This document shows, one piece after another, positions 1 to 9,173 of a DNA stretch of 64,000 bases. The position numbers were made by a program, and so were the translations under genes. Each line of letters opens with the position of its first letter. Position 1 is the stretch's first letter. The notes below the pieces were generated by a model that was not told where the DNA came from, made no database searches, and saw nothing but the letters and a program-made list of their open reading frames with translations. The DNA is from Chthonobacter albigriseus (GTDB taxonomy: Bacteria > Pseudomonadota > Alphaproteobacteria > Rhizobiales > Pleomorphomonadaceae), in contig NZ_JACDIT010000011.1 of assembly GCF_013839445.1 (NCBI RefSeq), forward strand, positions 1-64,000, given 5' to 3'.

Positions 1-2
1 GG

Positions 3-119
3 GCCGGCGGTGCGCCGGGCGGCGGCGGTGGCGGCGGCGGCGCTTCCGCCAACGGCGCCGACAGCGGCGCGGGCGGAGCCGGCGCGCGCGGCGAGGCCTG
101 GATCATCTCAATGGGGTGA
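3..119 (+). CDS. Glycine-rich protein, C-terminal tail only
   Basis: This open frame enters from the left edge and ends at the TGA at 117-119, giving 38 residues that are mostly Gly, Ala and Ser and end in ARGEAWIISMG. Long glycine tracts with a short hydrophobic terminus occur in phage-tail-like and surface proteins, but 38 residues are too few to name a family. GC-rich low-complexity DNA can also stay open by chance, so the call is tentative. Its stop overlaps the extended frame upstream of the PepSY gene. Confidence 0.35.
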   Translation, partial: AGGAPGGGGGGGGASANGADSGAGGAGARGEAWIISMG

Positions 120-172
120 ACAATCCCGCGCATTCATGGACGGTTCAGACGAACCCACCTATGGTTCGCGCC

Positions 173-463
173 ATGACGGACCGGTTCTCCAGACCCTTCG
201 CCGCCGCCTTCGCTCTCGTCCTGGCGGCCGCTACGCCCGCCGAGGCCGCCTGCCTTTCGGCGCGCGAGGCGTTGCGGGCGATCGCCAGCGGCGAAGCGAT
301 GCGCCTCAGCGCCATCGCCCGGGCCGTGGACGGGGACATCGTCAACGCGGAGCTCTGCGAGGCGGGCGGCGGCCTGGTCTATCGCCTTGCGGTGATGACC
401 GGCGGCGGCCGGATCGTGACGGTGGTTGTGGACGCCCGCACGGGCGAGATCCTGGGGCGCTGA
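173..463 (+). CDS. Periplasmic PepSY-domain protein
   Basis: The 96-residue product has a typical signal peptide (about residues 1-27, ending in AEA) and a single PepSY-like module. The second half, with VYRLAVMT, a beta strand and the closing DARTGEILGR, is the usual PepSY signature. PepSY domains are thought to inhibit proteases or to modulate sensors in the periplasm. I chose the ATG at 173 because the residues upstream do not look like a signal sequence; 161 and 116 (GTG) are in-frame alternatives. Two cysteines, one just after the predicted cleavage site, could form a disulfide. The stop lies 5 bp before the response regulator gene, so it is probably the first gene of that two-component operon and may tune the FeuQ-like kinase. 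Confidence 0.8.
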   Translation: MTDRFSRPFAAAFALVLAAATPAEAACLSAREALRAIASGEAMRLSAIARAVDGDIVNAELCEAGGGLVYRLAVMTGGGRIVTVVVDARTGEILGR

Positions 464-468
464 CGGCC

Positions 469-1137
469 ATGCGCGTGCTGATCGTTGAGGATGACCGGGA
501 CCTTCTCCGCCAGCTGGCCACCGCCTGCCGCGATGCCGGCTGGGTGGTCGACACCGCCACCGACGGCGAGGAGGGCCATTTCCTCGGCGACACCGAGCCG
601 TACGATGCGGTGGTGCTGGACATCGGCTTGCCGAAGATGGACGGCCTCAGCGTGCTGGAAGCCTGGCGACGCGCCGGCCGCGCCGTTCCCGTGCTGCTCC
701 TCACCGCGCGCGACCGCTGGTCCGACAAGGTCGCCGGCATCGACGCCGGCGCAGACGACTACGTCGCCAAGCCGTTCCACATGGAGGAGGTGCTCGCCCG
801 CCTCCGCGCGCTGATGCGCCGCGCCGCCGGCCACGCCTCCAACGAGATCGAGATCGGCCGTGTCCGCCTGGATGTGAAGGCGGGCCGGCTGACCGTCGAC
901 GGCAACCCGGTGAAGCTCACCTCGCACGAGTTCCGGCTGATCCAGTACCTGATGCTGCACAAGGACAAGGTGGTCTCGCGCACCGAACTGGTCGAGCACC
1001 TCTACGACCAGGATTTCGACCGCGATTCCAACACGATCGAGGTCTTCGTGGGGCGCCTGCGCAAGAAGCTCGGCGTCGACCTGATCGAGACGGTCCGCGG
1101 TCTCGGCTACCGCATCGTCTCCGGCGGCCATGGCTGA
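469..1137 (+). CDS. feuP: OmpR/PhoP-family response regulator, FeuP-like
   Basis: The 222-residue protein has an N-terminal receiver (residues 1-118) with the acidic pocket EDD at 7-9, the phospho-acceptor Asp51 in VVLDIGLPKMDG and the conserved Lys101 in YVAKPF. A C-terminal winged helix (about 125-220) follows. It starts at the ATG that opens MRVLIVEDD; a longer open frame upstream has no domain support. It overlaps the kinase gene by 8 bp. In rhizobia the pair directly upstream of cycHJKL is FeuP/FeuQ, linked to osmoadaptation and cyclic glucan export (established for those species). The gene name here rests on synteny and PhoP-like architecture, so it is likely but not certain. Confidence 0.82.
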   Translation: MRVLIVEDDRDLLRQLATACRDAGWVVDTATDGEEGHFLGDTEPYDAVVLDIGLPKMDGLSVLEAWRRAGRAVPVLLLTARDRWSDKVAGIDAGADDYVAKPFHMEEVLARLRALMRRAAGHASNEIEIGRVRLDVKAGRLTVDGNPVKLTSHEFRLIQYLMLHKDKVVSRTELVEHLYDQDFDRDSNTIEVFVGRLRKKLGVDLIETVRGLGYRIVSGGHG

Positions 1138-2497
1138 GCCCGGCCGCCACCGTTCGCTGGCCCTGCGGCTGGTGGTCTCGGCCGCCATCTGGAGCGCGAT
1201 CGCCCTGGCCGGCGCCGGATTCCTGCTGTCCGAACTCTACCGCACCAGCCTGGAGCGCTCCTTCGATGCTCGATTGGCGGTCTACCAGAAGACGCTCGCC
1301 GGCCGCGTCGCCGCCGCCGGCGAGGGCGAGGCGCCCGACCTGGAGAATCTAGGCGAGCCGCGCTTCATCCTGCCGCTGTCGGGCTGGTACTGGCTGGTGC
1401 GCGACCCCGGCACCGGCTTCGTCACGGCGTCCTCGCGCTCGCTGTTCGGCGAACTGCTGGAGGTGCCCGAACCGCCCAGGGATGGCACCGTGGCCGGATC
1501 CTACGTGATCGGGCCCTCCAGCACGGAGCTGCGGCTGGTGGTCCAGCGCGTCCGCATCGGCGCCGACCGCCAGCTCGACGTCGCCGTCGCCGGCAACGCG
1601 GACGAACTGAAAGCCGATATCGCCGCCTTCCAGCTGCGGGTGTTCCTCACGCTGACCGTCTTCGCCCTCGGCCTGGTGTTCGCCACCGTGCTGCAGGTCT
1701 ACCTCGGCCTGAAGCCGCTGGAGACGATGCGGGCCTCGCTTGCGGCCATCCGCCAGGGCCGGGCGGTGCGCCTGGAGGGCGAGATGCCGCGCGAGATCGC
1801 GCCGCTCGCCCAGGAACTCAACGCTCTCATCGAGGCCAACAGCGCCATCGTGGAACGCGCCCGCAGCCACGTCGGCAACCTTGCGCACGCCCTGAAGACG
1901 CCGCTCAGCGTCATTCTCAACGAAGCGCGCGCGGAGGACACCCCGGTCGCCGTGAAGGTCGCCGAGCAGGTCGGCGTGATGAAGGCGGAGGTCGACCGCT
2001 ACCTCGACCGCGCCCGCATGGCCGCCGAGCGCCGCTTCGTCGGCACCACCGCCGAAGTGATGCGATCGGTCGACGGCGTCGCGGCGGTGCTGCGGCGCGC
2101 CTACCCGGACAAGGGGCTGCGGATCGCGACGGAAGGGCCCGCAACCCTGAAGGTTCGCATGGAGCGACGCGACCTCGACGAACTCGTCGGCAACCTGATG
2201 GACAACGCCTGCAAATTCGGCCGCAGCGAGGTCCGCGCCACCGTTTCCGCCGAGCCCGACGGCGCCGCCGGCCGCCCGATGGTGACGATCCGTGTCGAGG
2301 ACGACGGCCCCGGCGTTCCCGACGACCGGATGCCGGACGTGCTCCGCCGCGGCCGTCGCCTAGACGAGAGCGTGCCCGGATCCGGCCTGGGGCTCTCGAT
2401 CGTCGACGAACTGGTCGAGGTCTACGGCGGCCGCCTCGCCTTCACCCGCTCCGACCTCGGCGGGCTCGCGGTGTCCGTGCAACTGCCGCAGAGTTAA
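1130..2497 (+). CDS. feuQ: Sensor histidine kinase, FeuQ/PhoQ-like
   Basis: This 455-residue inner-membrane kinase has a first membrane segment at about residues 12-33, a periplasmic sensor region to about 168, a second segment at about 170-193, then a HAMP-like linker. The dimerisation helix carries the phospho-acceptor His253 in LAHALKTPLS. The ATPase domain shows the N box (GNLMDNACKFG), the G1 box (DDGPGVPDD) and the G2 box (GSGLGLSIV). The ATG at 1130 overlaps the regulator gene, so the two are translationally coupled. The PepSY gene upstream suggests a periplasmic accessory partner. Its stop codon lies inside a perfect CtrA-type box. Confidence 0.85.
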   Translation: MAEPGRHRSLALRLVVSAAIWSAIALAGAGFLLSELYRTSLERSFDARLAVYQKTLAGRVAAAGEGEAPDLENLGEPRFILPLSGWYWLVRDPGTGFVTASSRSLFGELLEVPEPPRDGTVAGSYVIGPSSTELRLVVQRVRIGADRQLDVAVAGNADELKADIAAFQLRVFLTLTVFALGLVFATVLQVYLGLKPLETMRASLAAIRQGRAVRLEGEMPREIAPLAQELNALIEANSAIVERARSHVGNLAHALKTPLSVILNEARAEDTPVAVKVAEQVGVMKAEVDRYLDRARMAAERRFVGTTAEVMRSVDGVAAVLRRAYPDKGLRIATEGPATLKVRMERRDLDELVGNLMDNACKFGRSEVRATVSAEPDGAAGRPMVTIRVEDDGPGVPDDRMPDVLRRGRRLDESVPGSGLGLSIVDELVEVYGGRLAFTRSDLGGLAVSVQLPQS

Positions 2498-2509
2498 CCG
2501 GGCGTTAAC
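2494..2509 (+). promoter_or_regulatory. Perfect CtrA-type binding site
   Basis: The sequence reads TTAA, seven bases (CCGGGCG), then TTAAC, matching the alphaproteobacterial CtrA consensus TTAA-N7-TTAAC exactly. It overlaps the stop codon of the upstream kinase and lies about 183 bp before the lipoprotein gene. CtrA is the cell-cycle master regulator in this class, so the lipoprotein is the likely target. No good promoter elements could be placed relative to it by eye. Confidence 0.55.
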
Positions 2510-2691
2510 GGTGATGGTGGAATTGCAGGATTACGGCAAAGCACGAGGTCGAGTCGGCGCACGCAATTCGGCCACGATCCTTTGCAAGGAACGGAACGGG
2601 AATTCGCGAGTTCTGCCACATCGGCTAGGGATGACTTGCCGGCTGTCCCGGGCCAGGGACGCGCGGCGCGGGTGAAGGAGACGGGAAGACC

Positions 2692-3165
2692 ATGGTTGCA
2701 AAGAAACTCATCGCGGTGGCTCTCATCGGGACGTCGCTCGCAGGCTGCGCGTCGGATCCGTACGCCCCCCGCAACAACAACGCCACGCTCGGAACGCTTG
2801 CCGGCGCGGTCGGCGGCGCGGCCCTCGGATCGGCCTTCGGATCGGGCTCGGGCAAGGTCGCGGCGATCGCCGCCGGCGCCCTCGTCGGCGGTTTCCTCGG
2901 AAACCAGATCGGCGCCCGCCTCGACCAGAACGACCAGCAGTACTACTACCAGTCCCAGTATCAGGCGCTGGAGACCGGCCGTTCGCAGCGCTGGAACAAC
3001 CCCCAGTCGGGCGTCTACGGCGACGTCCAGACCGGCCCGGCCTACGTGGTCAACAACTCGCAGTGCCGCGAGTACACCAACACCGTCTACATCGACGGCC
3101 GCCCGGAAGTGGCGCGCGGTACGGCCTGCCGGAACCCGGATGGGACTTGGCGTCCGGTCGGCTGA
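2692..3165 (+). CDS. Glycine-zipper outer-membrane lipoprotein (17 kDa surface antigen type)
   Basis: The 157-residue product begins with a lipoprotein signal whose lipobox LAGC places the lipidated cysteine at residue 19. Residues 33-80 form a glycine zipper with alternating small residues and repeated GG pairs, typical of the glycine-zipper 2TM (RT0821/Lpp0805) surface antigens. The C-terminal part (about 90-157) resembles the soluble domain of these proteins and has two cysteines. The ATG follows an AAGGAGACGGGAAG-type ribosome binding site. It is a single-gene unit ending in a clear terminator. The upstream CtrA-type box suggests cell-cycle control of an envelope component. Confidence 0.8.
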   Translation: MVAKKLIAVALIGTSLAGCASDPYAPRNNNATLGTLAGAVGGAALGSAFGSGSGKVAAIAAGALVGGFLGNQIGARLDQNDQQYYYQSQYQALETGRSQRWNNPQSGVYGDVQTGPAYVVNNSQCREYTNTVYIDGRPEVARGTACRNPDGTWRPVG

Positions 3166-3192
3166 CCAGCCTGGTCAATTCAACCGAGGGAG

Positions 3193-3223
3193 CGGGGGCG
3201 ACGACGTCGCCCCCGTTTCTGTT
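3193..3223 (+). terminator. Rho-independent terminator after the lipoprotein gene
   Basis: A 10-bp perfect stem (CGGGGGCGAC paired with GTCGCCCCCG) with a 3-base loop is followed by TTTCTGTTT. It lies 28 bp after the lipoprotein stop codon. Confidence 0.8.
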
Positions 3224-3349
3224 TGCACGCTTCGCGAAAAACCCCGTGATATCGTACAAGAGACGGAGACTGCTCACATTTCGTCAACGACTATTCGCCC
3301 ATAGTAACGCTTCCTTCGCGCTAGGGGAGGCTGCGGACAGCAGCGTGCA

Positions 3350-4738
3350 ATGGGGCAGGGCCGGATCGTTCAAGACAAGGTACTGAGTTATCTCAACGGG
3401 TTGTCCCCGGGTGCTCGCGCCATGCTGTTGCGCACCCTGGAACAGGCCGGCGAAGCTGCGCATCTGGACGAGGAACTGAAGCTCATCCTGGATGCCGCCC
3501 GCAGCGCCTCCTCCAAGGGCCCGGTCGTTCCGGATCCGGCCAAGGTGAAGGGCTGGTTCTTCGAACCCTTCGACCTCTTCGTGATCGACGAACGACTGCA
3601 GCGCAAGCAGGAAGGACTGATCTGCGCGGATTCCGTGGAGGGCATCTGGTCCTACCTGATCCGCAAGGCGATGCCGGACACCTTCGCCCACTGGCTCGAT
3701 CCGGAAATCCTCCACCAGTATCCCGGTGAGCCCGAGATGCGGCAGGCGCTGCGTGCGCTGCGGGTCGCGGGCTTCGCCGAACTCGCCCGCCTCGACCGCG
3801 AAACGCAGGGCGAGCCCAAGGCCCGCCAGCGCTTCATAGCCCGCTTGGGCGGCGAACGCAGCCACCTCGATCTCCTCGACATGCTGGCCATCCAGGACCG
3901 GCTGCCGAGCATCGAGCGACTGCTTGGCCGCTTGCCGTCCGGCGTGATCGCCAGCGAAACCTCCGAGCGATTGCTGGTCGAGCAGGTGGTATCCTTCGTC
4001 GTCGAGCAGCCGGGCGAGTCTCCCTGGGTTGCGGCCGCCATCCGCAGCCGCATCGCCAGTCCGGTGACGCTTGCCCGCGTCGCGATCGCAGTGGCCGGCT
4101 CGTCCGACACGGTGGATATCCGGCGAACGCCCGCCAGCTGCTTCATCGACGTGGCTCTAGCCTGTGTGGAGCGCTCCGTCATCCGCTACGAGCAGATCCG
4201 CCGAGACCCCAAAGAGATCGCAGGGCTGGTCCAGGAGATCAAGCGCTACCACGACATGGTCCGCGCACTGACCACGGCGCTCGAGTTCGACTACGATGCG
4301 ACATGGCGGCAGACGCTGGCCGGGTTGCGCAAGCAGATGTCCGACCTGGTCACGCTCGACGTGGAGGGCATCGTTCCGAGCGTCCGCCGCGCGCTTCGGG
4401 TGGACGACAAGGAACGGCCGTCGCAGGTCGACGAGATCGAGGCCATCCGCGCCACATCGGTTCTGGTGGCCGTCCGCAAGTGCAAGGACAGTCTGGCCGT
4501 GAACGAAATGGTGACTCGCGTCACCACCACGACCGAACAGTCGATCGAGGTGCTGGGCCAGCGTTTGCTGGATCAACTGCGCAAGGCCGTAGGCAGCCTG
4601 CGGACCGATAGCATCGCCGCATCCGACACGCTCCTGAAGCTTTCCGAACTGATGTTCGGCGAAGAACACTCCGCCATCCTCCGCCGCGCCCGCGAGAAGG
4701 CGATGAACGCCCGCGGCTCGCTGCCGAATGCGGGCTGA
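3350..4738 (+). CDS. Conserved-looking protein of unknown function (462 aa)
   Basis: I do not recognise this family. The 462-residue product has no signal peptide or membrane segment and is predicted to be largely alpha-helical, with several leucine-rich helices and long polar helices near residues 285-350 and 400-450 that could form coiled coils. A Trp/Phe-rich patch (KGWFFEPFDLFV, about residues 66-77) and the PGEPEMRQALRALR segment could be contact surfaces. The coding frame is supported by strong third-position GC and by isolated single-gene spacing. It lies between the lipoprotein and the ccm operon. The start is the ATG at 3350, which has no strong ribosome binding site. A cytoplasmic scaffold role would be a guess. 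Confidence 0.75.
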   Translation: MGQGRIVQDKVLSYLNGLSPGARAMLLRTLEQAGEAAHLDEELKLILDAARSASSKGPVVPDPAKVKGWFFEPFDLFVIDERLQRKQEGLICADSVEGIWSYLIRKAMPDTFAHWLDPEILHQYPGEPEMRQALRALRVAGFAELARLDRETQGEPKARQRFIARLGGERSHLDLLDMLAIQDRLPSIERLLGRLPSGVIASETSERLLVEQVVSFVVEQPGESPWVAAAIRSRIASPVTLARVAIAVAGSSDTVDIRRTPASCFIDVALACVERSVIRYEQIRRDPKEIAGLVQEIKRYHDMVRALTTALEFDYDATWRQTLAGLRKQMSDLVTLDVEGIVPSVRRALRVDDKERPSQVDEIEAIRATSVLVAVRKCKDSLAVNEMVTRVTTTTEQSIEVLGQRLLDQLRKAVGSLRTDSIAASDTLLKLSELMFGEEHSAILRRAREKAMNARGSLPNAG

Positions 4739-4844
4739 CGCGGCCACCCCCGTGCGACTGTTTGACGGATGTCATTGAGGAACCCGCCCGAACGGCTTAT
4801 GTGACGGGCGACCGGTCGACACCGACCGCCGGGATGACGGTTCG

Positions 4845-6026
4845 ATGCTGCTTTGGATCCTTTTCGCTGCGCTGACCGCGGCGGCGACGCTGGCCGTGAT
4901 TGCGCCGCTGTCCCGACGTTCCACGGAACCGGGATCGCCGGCCGCCGGCCATGACGTGGCGGTCTACCGCGACCAGCTGGCCGAACTCGACCGCGATCGC
5001 GAGCAGGGTCTGATCGGGCCCGCCGAAGCCGAGGCCGCGCGCACCGAGATCGCCCGCCGGGTCCTCAAGGCCAGCGCCGCGAACGTGACCGGGCCGCAGA
5101 CGCGCTCCTGGGCGAAGGGCATTGCACTGGCGAGCATCCTATTCGTGCCGATCGTGTCGCTTGGCGTCTACGTCCGCCTCGGATCGCCCGACGTTCCCGG
5201 CCAGCCTCTGGCGCCCCGCCTGGCCGCGCCTGCCGATCCCAGCGATCTCGGCGATCTCATCGGCCGCATCGAGGCGCATCTTCTGAACAATCCGAACGAC
5301 GCGAACGGCTGGCGCGTCATCGCGCCGACCTATCAGCGGCTGGGCCGTATGGGCGACGCCGCGGACGCCTATCGCCGCCTGATCGAACTGCAGGGCCCCG
5401 ATCCGCAGCTTCAGGAAGCCTTCGGCGAGACGCTCGTCGCCGCCAACCAGGGCATGGTGACGGGCGAGGCGCAGACGGCGCTGGATGCGGCGGTTGCCGC
5501 CGACCCGGACCGCATCAAGGCGCGCTACTACCGCGCCCTCGGGCTGATGCAGGCCGGCCGCCACAAGGAGGCGGTGACCGAGTACGACGAGATCACCAAG
5601 CGGTCCGCCGCCGACGCCCCCTGGATGGCGACGGTTGCGGAGAACCGCGGCAAGGCCCTCGCCGCCGCCGGACTGCCGGCGGACACGCCGGGACCGCAGC
5701 CACGCGAACCTGTGGGGGCACCCGTCGCCGAAGGCGGGTCACCGGCGCCGGGCCCTTCGTCCGCAGACGTCGCAGCGGCTGCGGAGATGTCGGATGCCGA
5801 CCGGCAGGCGATGATCAACGGCATGGTCGAGCAGCTTGCCGCCCGGTTGGCGGACGCACCGCAGGATTCGGAAGGCTGGCAGCGCCTGATCCGCGCCTAC
5901 GCCGTCCTCGACCGCAAGGATGACGCAAAGGCGGCCTACGACAGGGCTCGCGAAACCTTCAAGGACAAGCCCGAGGTTCTCGCCGCCATCGACGGCGTGG
6001 CGCGGGACGTCGGGATCGCCAACTGA
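4845..6026 (+). CDS. ccmI: Cytochrome c maturation protein CcmI (CycH)
   Basis: The 393-residue membrane protein opens with a hydrophobic segment (about residues 1-22). A cytoplasmic region follows containing the conserved YRDQLAELDRDREQGLI stretch of the CcmI N-terminus, then a second membrane segment near 88-110 and a periplasmic tetratricopeptide-repeat domain (about 140-280) with a C-terminal extension. CcmI binds the C-terminus of apocytochrome c and delivers it to the CcmF/CcmH haem ligation complex. It is the first gene of ccmI-E-F-H, as in the rhizobial cycHJKL operon. A proline- and glycine-rich linker (about 285-305) separates the TPR region from the last helical part. Confidence 0.92.
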   Translation: MLLWILFAALTAAATLAVIAPLSRRSTEPGSPAAGHDVAVYRDQLAELDRDREQGLIGPAEAEAARTEIARRVLKASAANVTGPQTRSWAKGIALASILFVPIVSLGVYVRLGSPDVPGQPLAPRLAAPADPSDLGDLIGRIEAHLLNNPNDANGWRVIAPTYQRLGRMGDAADAYRRLIELQGPDPQLQEAFGETLVAANQGMVTGEAQTALDAAVAADPDRIKARYYRALGLMQAGRHKEAVTEYDEITKRSAADAPWMATVAENRGKALAAAGLPADTPGPQPREPVGAPVAEGGSPAPGPSSADVAAAAEMSDADRQAMINGMVEQLAARLADAPQDSEGWQRLIRAYAVLDRKDDAKAAYDRARETFKDKPEVLAAIDGVARDVGIAN

Positions 6027-6041
6027 GGACGGAAGAAAGTC

Positions 6042-6515
6042 ATGGCGCTGACGCGCAAGAAGCAGCGGCTGGTCTTGATCGGTGTGGCGGGCGCGGTCCT
6101 CGCCTCGGCGGTGGGCCTCGTGCTCTTCGCCATGAGCGGCGAGATCGCCCTGTTCAAGACGCCGACCGACCTGGCGACCGCGGGAACCCCGCCGGGCCAG
6201 CGGCTGCGGATCGGCGGCTTGGTAAAGGAAGGGACCGTCCAGCGCAACGACGCGACGGTGGCCTTCGCCGTGACCGACACTGTCAACGACGTGAAGGTAA
6301 CCTACAAAGGACTGCTGCCGGACCTGTTCCGGGAAGGGCAGGGCGTGGTGGCCGAAGGGACGCTCGGGGCCGACGGCGTGTTCGCCGCCGACACCGTGCT
6401 GGCCAAGCACGATGAGAACTACATGCCCAAGGAAGTCGTGGATTCGCTGAAGGCGCAGGGCGTTTGGGAGGGGGACAAAGAGGTCTCCACCACGCCGGCT
6501 TCCAGCACCAATTGA
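6042..6515 (+). CDS. ccmE: Haem chaperone CcmE (CycJ)
   Basis: The 157-residue protein has an N-terminal membrane anchor (about residues 8-29) and a periplasmic OB-fold. The haem is bound covalently through the histidine of the conserved LAKHDENY motif (about residues 124-131), which is intact. It accepts haem from CcmC and passes it to CcmF. The gene follows ccmI by 15 bp with a GGAAGAAAG ribosome binding site, and precedes ccmF. Confidence 0.95.
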   Translation: MALTRKKQRLVLIGVAGAVLASAVGLVLFAMSGEIALFKTPTDLATAGTPPGQRLRIGGLVKEGTVQRNDATVAFAVTDTVNDVKVTYKGLLPDLFREGQGVVAEGTLGADGVFAADTVLAKHDENYMPKEVVDSLKAQGVWEGDKEVSTTPASSTN

Positions 6516-6530
6516 GAGGGCGGCGCTTCG

Positions 6531-8513
6531 ATGACGGCTGAAATCGGTCACTTCGCCCTGGTTCTGGCGCTCGCGCTGGCGCTCGTGCAGTCCGTGGTGC
6601 CGATCATCGGCGCCCGGCGACGGGATGCGGCGCTGATGGCGGTGGCGCCGGCTGCGGCGCTCGCCCAATGCGCCTTGATCGGGCTGTCCTTCGCCGCACT
6701 GACGCAGGCCTACGTGGTCTCCGACTTCTCCATCGTGAACGTGGTGGAGAACTCGCATTCGCTGAAGCCGATGCTCTACAAGGTGACCGGCGTCTGGGGC
6801 AACCACGAGGGCTCTATGCTCCTCTGGGTGCTGATCCTGGCGATCTTCGGCGCCGCGGTCGCCGCCTTTGGCCGCAATCTGCCGGCGTCGCTGAAGGCCA
6901 ACGTTCTGGCCGTCCAGGGCTGGGTGACCGTCGCCTTCCTCGCCTTCATCCTGGCGACCTCCAACCCCTTCCTGCGGCTGGACCCCGCGCCCTACGAGGG
7001 CCGCGACCTCAATCCGGTCCTGCAGGACATCGGCCTCGCCATCCACCCGCCGCTGCTCTACCTCGGCTACGTCGGCTTCTCCATCTCCTTCGCCTTCGCG
7101 ATCGCCGCGCTGATCGAGGGGCGCATCGACGCCGCGTGGGCGCGCTGGGTCCGGCCCTGGACGCTGGCGGCCTGGTGCTTCCTCACCGCCGGCATCGCCA
7201 TGGGGTCCTACTGGGCCTACTACGAGCTCGGTTGGGGCGGCTGGTGGTTCTGGGATCCGGTTGAGAACGCCTCCTTCATGCCGTGGCTGGCCGGCACCGC
7301 GCTGCTGCACTCGGCCGTGGTGATGGAGAAGCGAAACGCCCTGAAGATCTGGACGGTGCTGCTCGCCATCCTGACCTTTTCGCTGTCGCTGCTCGGAACC
7401 TTCCTCGTCCGCTCGGGCGTGCTGACCTCGGTGCACGCCTTCGCCACCGACCCGGCCCGCGGCGTGTTCATCCTCGTCATTCTCTGCCTGTTCATCGGCG
7501 GCGGGCTGACGCTGTTCGCCCTCCGCGCCTCCACGCTGACGCAGGGCGGCGTGTTCGCCCCGATCAGCCGCGAGGGCGCGCTGGTCCTCAACAACATCAT
7601 CCTGACGGCGGCTTGCGCTTCGGTGTTGGTCGGAACGCTCTATCCGCTGGTGCTGGAGGGTCTGACGGGCGAGAAGATCTCGGTCGGCGAGCCCTTCTTC
7701 AACCTCACCTTCGGCCCCCTGATGGTGCCCTTGCTGATGGCGGTGCCCTTCGGGCCCTATCTCGCCTGGAAGCGCGGCGACCTTCTCGCCGCCACCCAGC
7801 GGCTCTGGTTCGCCTTCGCCGCCGCGATCGTCACGGTCGCGGTCGTCGCCTATGCGACATCCGGCGGGCCGATCCTGGCCATCCTCGGCGTCGGTCTCGC
7901 GGCGTGGCTGATCGTGGGCGCGGTGTCGGAACTCGTCAGCCGCGCCCGCTTCCGCGAGGTCGGGTTCATGGTCGGGCTGCGCCGGCTGGCGGGGCTCCCG
8001 CGCTCCACCTACGGAACCACGGTGGCCCACGCCGGCCTCGGCATGACGCTGCTCGGGATCGTGGCGGTGACGAGCTTCCAGTCCGAGACGATCACGGTGA
8101 TGAAGCCGGGCGACACCGCCGCCATCGGCCGCTACCAGATCACCTTCGACGGCACGGACCGCTCCCGCGGACCCAACTACGACCAACTCGTTGTGCACAT
8201 GACCGCGCGCCAGGACGGCGTGGTGGTGGCCAAGCTCGACCCGTCCAAGCGCTTCTACACCGTGCGGCAGATGCCGACGACCGAAGCGTCCATCGTCACC
8301 CATGGCTTCTCCCAGCTCTACCTGACCCTCGGCGACGAGACCGGCGACGGCGGCATCGTCGTGCGGATGTGGGACAAGCCACTGGTGACACTGATCTGGC
8401 TCGGCGCGCTGGTGATGATGCTGGGCGGCGGGCTTTCCCTGTCGGACCGCCGCCTGCGCGTGGGCGCGCCGAAGCCTGCGCGCGCCAGCGCCGCGCCCGT
8501 CGCGGCGGAGTGA
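6531..8513 (+). CDS. ccmF: Haem lyase subunit CcmF (CycK)
   Basis: This 660-residue polytopic membrane protein has about 15 predicted transmembrane helices. The tryptophan-rich WWD domain is clear in [17 protein letters not shown] (about residues 234-250), and conserved histidines such as those in WGNHEGSML and the [12 protein letters not shown] stretch are present. CcmF ligates haem to the CxxCH of apocytochromes on the periplasmic side together with CcmH and CcmI. Length and motifs match full-length family members. It sits 15 bp after ccmE and 5 bp before ccmH. Confidence 0.95.
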   Translation: MTAEIGHFALVLALALALVQSVVPIIGARRRDAALMAVAPAAALAQCALIGLSFAALTQAYVVSDFSIVNVVENSHSLKPMLYKVTGVWGNHEGSMLLWVLILAIFGAAVAAFGRNLPASLKANVLAVQGWVTVAFLAFILATSNPFLRLDPAPYEGRDLNPVLQDIGLAIHPPLLYLGYVGFSISFAFAIAALIEGRIDAAWARWVRPWTLAAWCFLTAGIAMGSYWAYYELGWGGWWFWDPVENASFMPWLAGTALLHSAVVMEKRNALKIWTVLLAILTFSLSLLGTFLVRSGVLTSVHAFATDPARGVFILVILCLFIGGGLTLFALRASTLTQGGVFAPISREGALVLNNIILTAACASVLVGTLYPLVLEGLTGEKISVGEPFFNLTFGPLMVPLLMAVPFGPYLAWKRGDLLAATQRLWFAFAAAIVTVAVVAYATSGGPILAILGVGLAAWLIVGAVSELVSRARFREVGFMVGLRRLAGLPRSTYGTTVAHAGLGMTLLGIVAVTSFQSETITVMKPGDTAAIGRYQITFDGTDRSRGPNYDQLVVHMTARQDGVVVAKLDPSKRFYTVRQMPTTEASIVTHGFSQLYLTLGDETGDGGIVVRMWDKPLVTLIWLGALVMMLGGGLSLSDRRLRVGAPKPARASAAPVAAE

Positions 8514-8518
8514 CGACC

Positions 8519-9004
8519 ATGCGCCGCCGGCTCGCCGCCTTCGCCGTCCTCGCCGCACTCGCCGGCGGACCCGCGCTCGCGGTGCAGCCGAGCGAACGGC
8601 TCCCGGATCCAGCGCAGGAGGCGCGCGCGCGGGCGCTGTCCACCGAACTCCGGTGCATGGTGTGTCAGAACCAGTCGATCGACGACAGCGACGCCCAACT
8701 CGCCAAGGACCTCCGCGTCCTGGTGCGCGAGCGGATCTCCGCCGGCGACAGCGACGCGGAGGTGCTGGACTACCTCGTCGACCGCTATGGCGAGTTCGTT
8801 CTCCTGAAGCCGCGCTTCAAGTCCGAAACCCTGGTCCTGTGGCTGACCGCGCCGGCGATCCTCATCCTGGGCGGCGGCGTCGCCTTCCTGGCGTATCGGC
8901 GACGCGCCGCACGTGCGGCCGCAACGCCCGAACCCGGGCTGTCGGCCGAGGAGACCCGCGCGCTCGATCGTATTCTGGCCGGTGACGCTCCGGCCGAGCG
9001 GTGA
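8519..9004 (+). CDS. ccmH: Cytochrome c maturation thiol-disulfide protein CcmH (CycL)
   Basis: The 161-residue protein has a signal peptide (about residues 1-21), the redox motif [11 protein letters not shown] of the CcmH/CcmL family (cysteines near residues 43 and 46) and a C-terminal membrane anchor (about 105-125) followed by a short Arg/Ala-rich tail. It reduces the apocytochrome CxxCH before haem attachment. The ATG at 8519 lies 5 bp after the ccmF stop. It closes the ccm operon; a 169-bp gap follows before degP. Confidence 0.93.
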   Translation: MRRRLAAFAVLAALAGGPALAVQPSERLPDPAQEARARALSTELRCMVCQNQSIDDSDAQLAKDLRVLVRERISAGDSDAEVLDYLVDRYGEFVLLKPRFKSETLVLWLTAPAILILGGGVAFLAYRRRAARAAATPEPGLSAEETRALDRILAGDAPAER

Positions 9005-9173
9005 ACCTTACCAAGATTTAATCCGACAGATGTGGGCGGTCGCGGCCAACCACCCCATCTCACTGCCGGTCGGGAACTCCTGCCGGTTTCAAGCGTGGTC
9101 CTCTATCGAGGCTTGCGACCGGGTCCGTCGAAGGTCCCGCCGCGAACCGTTTTTCCGTAGCTGGAGGTCATGC

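Noticed and set aside
3162-3180. TGACCAGCCTGGTCA, resembling a RutR box
   Set aside because: The spacer is three bases instead of two, it overlaps the lipoprotein stop codon, and no pyrimidine gene is near.
5739-8558. A 939-codon open frame on the minus strand opposite ccmI-ccmE-ccmF
   Set aside because: It is a shadow frame caused by high third-position GC. Its product is dominated by Arg, Gly, His and Asp with no motif, and it spans three clearly real genes.
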